64,000 bases of DNA from Halofilum ochraceum (GTDB taxonomy: Bacteria > Pseudomonadota > Gammaproteobacteria > XJ16 > Halofilaceae): assembly GCF_001614315.2 (NCBI RefSeq), contig NZ_LVEG02000001.1:248001-312000 (forward strand), given 5' to 3'. Under the pieces are notes generated by a model. It was not told the origin of the DNA. It searched no databases and worked only from the letters and a program-made list of their open reading frames with translations. Position numbers and translations under genes: made by a program. Of the stretch, positions 57,863 through 64,000 are shown one piece after another; position 1 is the first letter of the stretch; the number at the start of each line of letters is the position of its first letter.

Positions 57863-59584
57863 TCAGTCCACGGTGATGCGGTTGGCTTCCTCGAGACTCA
57901 TCACGCCGGCACGGACTTTCTTCAGCGCGGAAGTGCGCAGATCGGCGACGCCCTCTTTCTCCGCCTGATCGGCGATATCCAGCGAGTTTCCGCCTTCCAT
58001 CATGATACGTCCAATCGCGTCCGTTACCGGCATGACCTGGTAGATGCCCACGCGCCCTTTATAGCCCGTGTCGTTGCATTGGCTGCAGCCGACGGCCTTG
58101 TATAGTTTCAGATCATCGACCTCGTCTTCCGTGAACCCTTCCTCAATCAGCGCCTCGCGCGGGATATCGTCCAGCGCCTTGCATTGCTCGCACAGCCGCC
58201 GCCCAAGACGCTGGGCGATGATCAGGGATACCGCAGTGGCAACATTGAAGGGCGGCACGCCCATATTGATCATTCGGGACAGGGTCTGTGGCGCATCATT
58301 GGTGTGCAGTGTCGACAACACCATGTGGCCGGTCTGGGCGGCCTTGATCGCGATCTCCGCCGTCTCGAGGTCACGAACCTCGCCGACCATGATCACGTCC
58401 GGATCCTGCCGCAGGAATGAGCGCAGCGCCTCGGCAAAGGTCAGTCCGACCTTGTTGTTGACGTTGACCTGGTTGATTCCGGCGAGGTTGATCTCGGCCG
58501 GATCTTCCGCTGTCGAGATGTTCCGATCGGCCGTGTTGAGAATATTCAGGCCCGTATACAGTGACACGGTCTTGCCCGACCCAGTGGGGCCGGTCACGAG
58601 GATCATTCCGTATGGTTTGCTCAGGGCATCCATGTAGAGTTGCTTCTGATCCTCTTCGTAGCCGAGCTTCTCGATGCCCATCTGGGCACTGCTCGGATCG
58701 AGGATCCGCAAAACGACCTTTTCACCGAAAAGGGTAGGGCAGGTATTGACGCGGAAGTCGATGGCCCGCTGGCGCGAGATCTTCATCTTGATCCGGCCGT
58801 CCTGGGGCAGCCGGCGCTCGGAGATATCCATCCGGGACATCACCTTGATCCGGGCAATCAATCGGTGGGACATCGCCAGTGGGGGCTTCGCGATCTCCAG
58901 AAGGACGCCGTCGATCCGATACCGGACCCGCATGTACTTCTCGTAGGGTTCGATATGGATATCCGAAGCGCCCCGATTGATCGCATCCAGTAGGACCTTG
59001 TTGACATAACGGACGACCGGGGTGTCGTCGGCATCGGCGCGGCTGACGTCGCCGGCGTCTGCATCCTCATCATCGCCGCCGACGTCCAGATTTTCGAGAT
59101 CCTCGTCGAGGTCTTCGACTCCGGACCCCATCTCCTGCGCGCTCAGGATCTGGTCGATCCGGCGGGTGAGCTTGTCGTCCTCGACGAGCACCGGCTCGGT
59201 CGTGAGCCCGGTCGCGAATTTGAACTCGTCCAGGGCGACCATGTTGGTGGGGTCGGCGATGCCCAGATAGAGCCGGTTGCCACGCTTGTGGAGGGGGACC
59301 GCCCGGTGTTTTTCGATCAGTTTATGCTCAACCAGACTCACCGGCTGGACTTCCGGGTCCAGCGTGTCTAGGTCGACGAGTGGCAGACCGAATTCCTGCA
59401 TCGCGGCCGTGGCCACCTGCCGCCCGGTCGCCTGCTTGTTGCCAACGAGGTAGCGGACGACAGCCTGTTTTTCTTTTTGTGCGCCTTCAGTGGCTGCACG
59501 GGCATCCTCATCGGACAGAATGCCATCGTGTACGAGGCGGCGGACAATGCCGCCGAGCGCCAGCTTTGGATTGGGTGTTGCCAT
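57863..59584 (-). CDS. pilB: Type IV pilus extension ATPase PilB
   Basis: Hexameric ATPase (573 residues) that powers pilus extension. N-terminal MshEN/GspE domain, Walker A GPTGSGKTVSLYTGLN near residue 327, Asp box and Walker B DPDVIMVGEVRD near 390, His box HMVLSTLHTNDAPQT, and a C-terminal zinc tetracysteine (CEQCKALDDIP with GCSQCNDTGYKG). An acidic insert (SGVEDLDEDLENLDVGGDDE) is notable and fits a halophile. Start MATPNPKLAL at 59584; a longer frame from 59689 lacks conservation. Confidence 0.96.
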   Translation of the reverse strand: MATPNPKLALGGIVRRLVHDGILSDEDARAATEGAQKEKQAVVRYLVGNKQATGRQVATAAMQEFGLPLVDLDTLDPEVQPVSLVEHKLIEKHRAVPLHKRGNRLYLGIADPTNMVALDEFKFATGLTTEPVLVEDDKLTRRIDQILSAQEMGSGVEDLDEDLENLDVGGDDEDADAGDVSRADADDTPVVRYVNKVLLDAINRGASDIHIEPYEKYMRVRYRIDGVLLEIAKPPLAMSHRLIARIKVMSRMDISERRLPQDGRIKMKISRQRAIDFRVNTCPTLFGEKVVLRILDPSSAQMGIEKLGYEEDQKQLYMDALSKPYGMILVTGPTGSGKTVSLYTGLNILNTADRNISTAEDPAEINLAGINQVNVNNKVGLTFAEALRSFLRQDPDVIMVGEVRDLETAEIAIKAAQTGHMVLSTLHTNDAPQTLSRMINMGVPPFNVATAVSLIIAQRLGRRLCEQCKALDDIPREALIEEGFTEDEVDDLKLYKAVGCSQCNDTGYKGRVGIYQVMPVTDAIGRIMMEGGNSLDIADQAEKEGVADLRTSALKKVRAGVMSLEEANRITVD

Positions 59585-59685
59585 CAGGGATCGAGACTCT
59601 GGGGCACGGTGGACGCCAAAGATTAACCCATATCCGTGGCCGCGTGTCCACAGGTGGTCGGGCTGTAACCCGTGAGTTGGCAATA

Positions 59686-59718
59686 ACAAAAAAAGCCCCG
59701 GTCGACGTGACCGGGGCT
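59686..59718 (-). terminator. Intrinsic terminator after pilA
   Basis: AGCCCCGGTC (59694-59703) and GACCGGGGCT (59709-59718) form a perfect 10-bp stem with a 5-base loop; on the minus strand TTTTTTTGTT follows. It separates the abundant pilA message from pilB. Confidence 0.85.
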
Positions 59719-59753
59719 TTCGGGGACGTCCATCTTGAGTTCAGCTTTTAGAC

Positions 59754-60206
59754 TTAGCTGACCGGACATCCGGACGGTGCGTAGCTGTCGTCCCAGCCAC
59801 TCGAGCCAGCGGCGGTCACCGTGCACGACCAAGATCCGTTCGCGCTCCGTGCGAGTGTGATAACGGCACCGTTCACTGCTGGCTGCACATTCTGGTCAAG
59901 CGTTGCAACGATTTCCATATCCTCATCGCCGGCATTGTTCAGCGTGAGTGTCGCATACTCGGTTGTGATTGTGCCTCCTGCTGTACCAGCGGCGCCGAGA
60001 TCCGTCGGATCGGAGATACTCCGCCCCGAAAGCAGTTTCTCTTCAGCCGCCGTCTTCAGCGGGCTGATTTCCTGGAGAGCCGAAGTTACCTGGGAACGGG
60101 CGACATAGTCCTGATACTGCGGGATCGCGATTGCCGCCAGGATGCCGATGATCGCTACAACGATCATCAGCTCGATGAGCGTGAAGCCTTTCTGCATGGT
60201 TTTCAT
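59754..60206 (-). CDS. pilA: Type IV major pilin PilA
   Basis: Structural pilin (150 residues). Type IVa prepilin leader MKTMQKG, cleaved by PilD before F of [19 protein letters not shown]; Glu5 of the mature protein is present, and the hydrophobic helix follows. Two cysteines near the C-terminus (WSCTV and SGCPV) form the disulfide loop. Thr- and Ala-rich variable region with few basic residues. ATG at 60206 follows AAGGAG; an in-frame ATG at 60197 would shorten the leader. A sigma-54 promoter lies 102-117 bases upstream and a strong terminator follows. Confidence 0.96.
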   Translation of the reverse strand: MKTMQKGFTLIELMIVVAIIGILAAIAIPQYQDYVARSQVTSALQEISPLKTAAEEKLLSGRSISDPTDLGAAGTAGGTITTEYATLTLNNAGDEDMEIVATLDQNVQPAVNGAVITLARSANGSWSCTVTAAGSSGWDDSYAPSGCPVS

Positions 60207-60307
60207 TGCGGAACTCCTTCCACGTGTAATGGTGTGGTCAATCCACGGACGCCGGTCGCCGCTCCCCTCCACGGACAAGCCGACTGTTCGGCGTTGCCTG
60301 TTTAGCA

Positions 60308-60323
60308 AGCAGGGACCGTGCCA
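60308..60323 (-). promoter_or_regulatory. Sigma-54 promoter of pilA
   Basis: On the minus strand TGGCACGGTCCCTGCT matches the -24/-12 consensus (TGGCACG, four bases, TTGCT) except one position. GTGTC-type motifs farther upstream (plus-strand GTGTC at about 60387 and TGTCGTGTC at about 60418) lie where PilR would bind. The pilSR genes immediately upstream make PilR the expected activator. Confidence 0.85.
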
Positions 60324-60427
60324 GAACGTATTCAGCCCCGAGGGGAGGCACACTGCGGGCGTTTCGGGGGTAGCGGGAGGAATCGGTGTCAAAATGTGAC
60401 GCGATCCGTCGCCGATTGTCGTGTCAG

Positions 60428-61807
60428 TCAGTCGATTCCCAGCTTCTTCAGACGGTAACGCAGCTGCCGGTAGGTCAGGCCCAGTTCCTGCGCCGAGGCG
60501 GTGCGGTTCCAGCGGTTGCGCTCCAGGCTTTCCGTCAGCAGGCGGCGCTGGTTGTCCTCGATCTGGTCATCGATCGAGGTGGCCGCTGTTGGCGTGGCGT
60601 GTGAGGAAGGTTCGCTGATATCGCCCGCGGGCATGCCATTGGTCGCGCCACCACCACCGCCACCGGGGGCAAGCTGGAGGTCTTCCGCGCTGATTCGATT
60701 GCCGTCGACCAGTGTCAGGGCGCGTTCCAGGATGTTCTCGAGTTCGCGGACGTTGCCGGGGAACGGGTAGGCGGCGAGGGCTTCGAACGCGTCCTGGGTC
60801 AGGGTAACCGCTCCGGCCTGATACTCCTCGGCCAGGCGGCCGACGATGTGGTCGGCGATCGTGGCGATGTCGCCGCCGCGCTCGCGCAGGGGCGGGACCC
60901 GCAGCGCGATCACGTGGATACGGTAGAAGAGGTCCTCCCGGAAGCGCCCGTCCCGGACCGCCTGTTCGAGATCGGCGTGGGTGGCACAGACGATGCGGGC
61001 ATCGATGGGCTGTTCGCTTGTCGCCCCGACGGGGCGGATGCGTTTCTCCTGGATGGCCCGCAGGAGCTTCACCTGCATATCGGGCGGCAGTTCCACGACC
61101 TCGTCGAGGAACAGGGTGCCGCCATGGGCGGCCGCGAACAGGCCGTCGCGGTCGCTGTTGGCGCCGGTGAAGGCGCCGCGGCGGTGGCCGAAGAATTCGC
61201 TCTCCATGAGTTCCCGCGGGATCGCGCCGCAGTTGACCGGCACAAAGGGGCGCTCGGCTCGCGGGCCCTGTTCATGGATCAGTCGGGCGACCAGTTCCTT
61301 GCCGGAGCCGGATTCGCCACTTATGACCACCGGGGCCTGGCTGCGGGCGACCTTAGCGATCCGCGTGCGGAGCGTCTCGATCGCTGGCGACTGTCCGATC
61401 AGGCGGGTACCGGTGTCGCTGGCCCGGTGCTCGCCGGCCGGTTCCAGGCGGAGGGCCTGGGTTACCAGGCTGCGAAGGTCTTCGAGTTCGACCGGTTTCG
61501 CCACGAAATCGAAGGCGCCGGATTTGAGCGCCTTCACCGCGGCGTCCATGTTTCCGTGAGCGGTAATGACGGCGACCGGGGTGCCGGGATAATCGCGATT
61601 GATGTGGTCGACGAGATCGAGGCCGTCGCCGTCCGGGAGTCGCATATCGGTCAGACACAGATGGTAGCCGCGTTCTGCCAGCGCGGAGCGGGCGGACTCC
61701 AGTGTACCGACAGCGACCGTCTCCAGCCCCATGCGGCCGAGCGTGATCTCCAACAGTTCGCGGATGTCGGGTTCGTCGTCGACGATCAGGACGGTCTGTT
61801 CAGCCAT
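60428..61807 (-). CDS. pilR: Sigma-54-dependent response regulator PilR
   Basis: NtrC-family activator (459 residues). Receiver domain with phospho-acceptor D54 ([12 protein letters not shown]) and K104; AAA+ domain with Walker A GESGSGKE at 164-171 and the sigma-54 contact loop GAFTGA at 211-216; C-terminal Fis-type helix-turn-helix ([20 protein letters not shown]). A Gly-rich run (six Gly) links AAA+ and DNA-binding parts. It overlaps pilS by 8 bases and faces the pilA sigma-54 promoter, its likely target. Confidence 0.96.
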   Translation of the reverse strand: MAEQTVLIVDDEPDIRELLEITLGRMGLETVAVGTLESARSALAERGYHLCLTDMRLPDGDGLDLVDHINRDYPGTPVAVITAHGNMDAAVKALKSGAFDFVAKPVELEDLRSLVTQALRLEPAGEHRASDTGTRLIGQSPAIETLRTRIAKVARSQAPVVISGESGSGKELVARLIHEQGPRAERPFVPVNCGAIPRELMESEFFGHRRGAFTGANSDRDGLFAAAHGGTLFLDEVVELPPDMQVKLLRAIQEKRIRPVGATSEQPIDARIVCATHADLEQAVRDGRFREDLFYRIHVIALRVPPLRERGGDIATIADHIVGRLAEEYQAGAVTLTQDAFEALAAYPFPGNVRELENILERALTLVDGNRISAEDLQLAPGGGGGGATNGMPAGDISEPSSHATPTAATSIDDQIEDNQRRLLTESLERNRWNRTASAQELGLTYRQLRYRLKKLGID

Positions 61808-63443
61808 GGTGCCTCGGTCGGTCGTCGATGGCCTGCAGGGTCACGCGGAAGCAGTTGCCGGTATCCGATGCCACGAAATGCAGACGGGCGTTGTTCGCCT
61901 CACAGAGTTCGCGGGCGAGGAACAGGCCGAGGCCGGTGCCCGAGTGACTGGTCGTGAAAAACGGCTCGAAGATCTCATCGACCTGGCGCCGATCGATCGG
62001 ATTGCCGTCGTCACGGACGTCCAGCCAGGTGTGCCCCTCACGATCGGTGCCCGCGCAAAGCGTGACGATAACCGATTCCCCATCGCTCCGTCGCCCGTGA
62101 CGCAGGCTGTTATCGCACAGATTGCGGACGATCTGATCGAGCTGCCCCGGATCGAAGTGTACCCGAAGGGCCGTCCCGGGCGCCGTGTGACGCAGCCGGT
62201 CGGTCCCGAGTTGGTGGTCGTGCGCATACTGCCGGGCGAAATCCGGCAGCCACTCTGCGAGTTCGACGGTCGTGCCCTCGCCGCCACGCTGACGCGAGAG
62301 TTCAAGCACGCTCTCGACGATGTGATTCACGCGGCGACTGTGCGCGAGCATGATGCCGGTCAGGCGCCGATCGGCCTCCGGAATCGCCTCCGACTCTTCC
62401 AGCAACTGGGCGGAGTGACTGATCGCCCCGAGTGGATTCCGGATTTCATGGGCGATGCTGGCGGTGAGCCGCCCGAGTGACGCCAGCTTGAGCTGCTGGA
62501 CCTGCTCCTCGATGAACCGGGCATCCTCGATCGAGAGCAGCGTGCCCGGTTCGCCGAGCGCCGTGAATTGCACCTGCAGACGGCGGTTCGCGCCCGGTTT
62601 CGCCGTCAGCGGCTCCGGGCTGGTGCGCCCGTCGCGGCTCCAGCGATCGAGTGCCGCCACGAGACCGGGAGCGACATCGTCGACGCGGCGCCCGGTGAGT
62701 GTCGCGGGATCGTCGAGCAGCACCCCGGCGCTGGCGTTCGCCAGCGAGATTCGGCCCGAAGGGTCGACCACGAGAATCCCGGCTTCCATGTGCTGGACAA
62801 TGCGCTCGTTGAGGGCGGAGAGCCGCTGTACGTCGACCGATCGGCGGCGAGCGATCTCGGCGCTCTCCGCGGAACGCCTGGCCAGCGCGGCGGCCAGCAG
62901 TGCGGCCGCGAACAGCGTGATTCCTAGCACCGCCGCTTGCGGATAGGCGGCGGCGCCAGCATCGATCCGGAACGCCCGGATGGATTCAATGCCGAGCAGC
63001 AGCAACGATCCGAGTGCGGCGGCCAGCAGGGCGTGGCGTGCGGCCAGCAGGGTGCCGGCGCCGGCGATCGGCACGACGAGCAGCGTACCGAGACCGCTCG
63101 CCACCCCCCCGGAGCCGTAGGTGGCGACTGTGAGCAGGATCAGGTCGGTGTAGAGGTGCAGATACGCCTGTATTCGGGCGTCCGGGACGCGACGATGGAT
63201 GGTCCAGGCGAACGCGATCGCTGCGAAGAGGTAGACCGCGCTCGCGGTGTAGAACAGCAGGGGAGCCGTAACGCCGAACTCGACCGTGCGCACATCCGCG
63301 AGAAAAGCCACGAGCAGGGCGATCGCGATGAACAGCCGGTAGCTGTTCAGGATCCGGATGGACTCCCAGTCCTCTCTCCGCAGAGAGGCGTCGGGATGTT
63401 CGTCCGGTCCATCCGGCATGAGTTGTATCTGCTGGTCACTCAT
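61800..63443 (-). CDS. pilS: Sensor histidine kinase PilS
   Basis: Inner-membrane sensor kinase (547 residues). About six N-terminal membrane segments span residues 35-187 (as in PilS of Pseudomonas), then a PAS-like domain (ALNERIVQHMEAGILVVDPS), the dimerisation domain with phospho-acceptor H332 in IAHEIRNPLGAISH, and the ATPase with N (NLCDNSLRHG), G1 (DVRDDGNP) and G2 (GTGLGLFLARELCE) boxes. In Pseudomonas it senses PilA in the membrane and signals to PilR. Start MSDQQIQLM at 63443; the longer frame upstream overlaps nadE on the other strand. Confidence 0.95.
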   Translation of the reverse strand: MSDQQIQLMPDGPDEHPDASLRREDWESIRILNSYRLFIAIALLVAFLADVRTVEFGVTAPLLFYTASAVYLFAAIAFAWTIHRRVPDARIQAYLHLYTDLILLTVATYGSGGVASGLGTLLVVPIAGAGTLLAARHALLAAALGSLLLLGIESIRAFRIDAGAAAYPQAAVLGITLFAAALLAAALARRSAESAEIARRRSVDVQRLSALNERIVQHMEAGILVVDPSGRISLANASAGVLLDDPATLTGRRVDDVAPGLVAALDRWSRDGRTSPEPLTAKPGANRRLQVQFTALGEPGTLLSIEDARFIEEQVQQLKLASLGRLTASIAHEIRNPLGAISHSAQLLEESEAIPEADRRLTGIMLAHSRRVNHIVESVLELSRQRGGEGTTVELAEWLPDFARQYAHDHQLGTDRLRHTAPGTALRVHFDPGQLDQIVRNLCDNSLRHGRRSDGESVIVTLCAGTDREGHTWLDVRDDGNPIDRRQVDEIFEPFFTTSHSGTGLGLFLARELCEANNARLHFVASDTGNCFRVTLQAIDDRPRHHG

Positions 63444-63550
63444 CGCGCGGGTAGTCTCGGGATTTCGTGTCCGCCAGGCAAGGTCCGATGCTTGGCCCGG
63501 CGGTCGACGGGGCGCACAATCCGCATCGTCGTGGTTCCCGGAGATACTTC

Positions 63551-64000
63551 GTGCAGCACACAGGTGATTCCCTGAAGATCGGGCTGGCGCAGGTGGATGC
63601 CGTCGTCGGTGATATCGAGGGCAATGCGCGCCGCGTGATTGCCGCGGCGCAGAATCTGGAAGTCCGTCATGGTGCCCGCCTTGCCGTCTTCCCGGAACTG
63701 TGCCTGCTCGGATATCCGCCGGATGATCTCCTGCTGCGCCCCGATCTTCCCGGGCGCATCGATGCGGCGGTCGATGAGATCGCCGTGGCGCTGGAGGAGA
63801 CGGGGATCGCCGCACTGGTTGGTTTGCCGCTGTTCGAAAATGACGTCTGCTACAACGGCGGTGTGCTGCTGGACGCAGGCAAGCGCGTCGCCGCGGTCCG
63901 CAAACGCTGTCTGCCCAACTACGGTGTGTTCGACGAAAAACGGTATTTCAGCGCGGGCGACAGCGCTGTCACCGTGTCCATCGACGGCCATACGCTGGGG
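63551..64000 (+). CDS. nadE: Glutamine-dependent NAD+ synthetase, N-terminal part
   Basis: First 150 residues of a nitrilase-fold glutaminase domain joined, in the full enzyme, to an NAD+ synthetase. Starts at GTG 63551 with GGAG about 7 bases ahead; the frame is open to the window end. KIGLAQVDAVVGDIEGNARR at about 9-28, catalytic E49 in FPELCLLGYPPDDL and K118 in RKRCLPNYGVFDE are typical; the catalytic Cys lies beyond the window. The enzyme makes NAD+ from nicotinate adenine dinucleotide with glutamine-derived ammonia. Divergent from pilS, 107 bases between starts. Confidence 0.9.
   Translation, partial: MQHTGDSLKIGLAQVDAVVGDIEGNARRVIAAAQNLEVRHGARLAVFPELCLLGYPPDDLLLRPDLPGRIDAAVDEIAVALEETGIAALVGLPLFENDVCYNGGVLLDAGKRVAAVRKRCLPNYGVFDEKRYFSAGDSAVTVSIDGHTLG

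Overview
This is 64 kb of chromosome from a GC-rich gammaproteobacterium. The gammaproteobacterial markers are SspA/SspB, LpoA, ZapD, YggX, DiaA, a PetABC bc1 complex and a meso-diaminopimelate-type MurE. The proteins are rich in Asp and Glu, and there is a ProX-type betaine-binding protein and a large CPA2 cation/proton antiporter. Together with the sulfur genes this suggests a halophilic or halotolerant member of the Ectothiorhodospiraceae/Chromatiales. That placement is inference; no rRNA gene is present to prove it.

Layout. 1-7 kb: end of a plsC-like gene, a hemerythrin protein, then a sulfur module. In that module a BigR/SqrR-type repressor diverges from a persulfide dioxygenase, two half-size YeeE/YedE membrane proteins, a periplasmic DUF3365 c-type cytochrome and a methyltransferase. 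ttcA-DUF1289 and two small genes follow. 7-11 kb: cysJ and cysI (sulfite reductase), separated by an inverted-repeat element. 11-12 kb: an isolated divergent repressor/Ner-like pair resembling the immunity switch of a Mu-type phage. 12-19 kb: yggX, a Kef-type antiporter, hisD-hisC-DUF3565, a nested inverted-repeat element and an orphan betaine-binding protein. 19-28 kb: Nif3-like protein, petABC, sspA-sspB, then lpoA-yraN-diaA on the minus strand, rsmI and the RNase P RNA gene.

28-46 kb is a complete division and cell wall (dcw) cluster: mraZ, rsmH, ftsL, ftsI, murE, murF, mraY, murD, ftsW, murG, murC, murB, ddl, ftsQ, ftsA, ftsZ. Nearly all of its genes are joined by 4-bp or 1-bp start/stop overlaps. 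The main break is a 271-bp insertion-like repeat between murC and murB. lpxC, dciA (opposite strand), an M23 peptidase gene, secA, argJ and a MutT-ThiE fusion follow. 54-64 kb, mostly minus strand: zapD, coaE, the type IV pilus genes pilD-pilC-pilB and pilA, then the two-component genes pilR and pilS, ending in the start of nadE.

How the parts work together. The dcw run builds lipid II (MurC-F, MraY, MurG, Ddl), polymerises it at the septum (FtsW, FtsI, FtsL, FtsQ) and positions it with FtsZ/FtsA, with ZapD encoded farther on. LpoA would activate a peptidoglycan synthase. PilS/PilR should drive pilA from a recognisable sigma-54 promoter, and PilB, PilC and PilD assemble and process the pilin. 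The BigR module and CysJI form the oxidising and reducing sides of sulfur handling.

The most unusual content is non-coding: three inverted-repeat-bracketed elements whose arms are built from roughly 10-bp units, and one REP-like palindrome pair. They sit within or between operons, and two supply the stop codon of the upstream gene.
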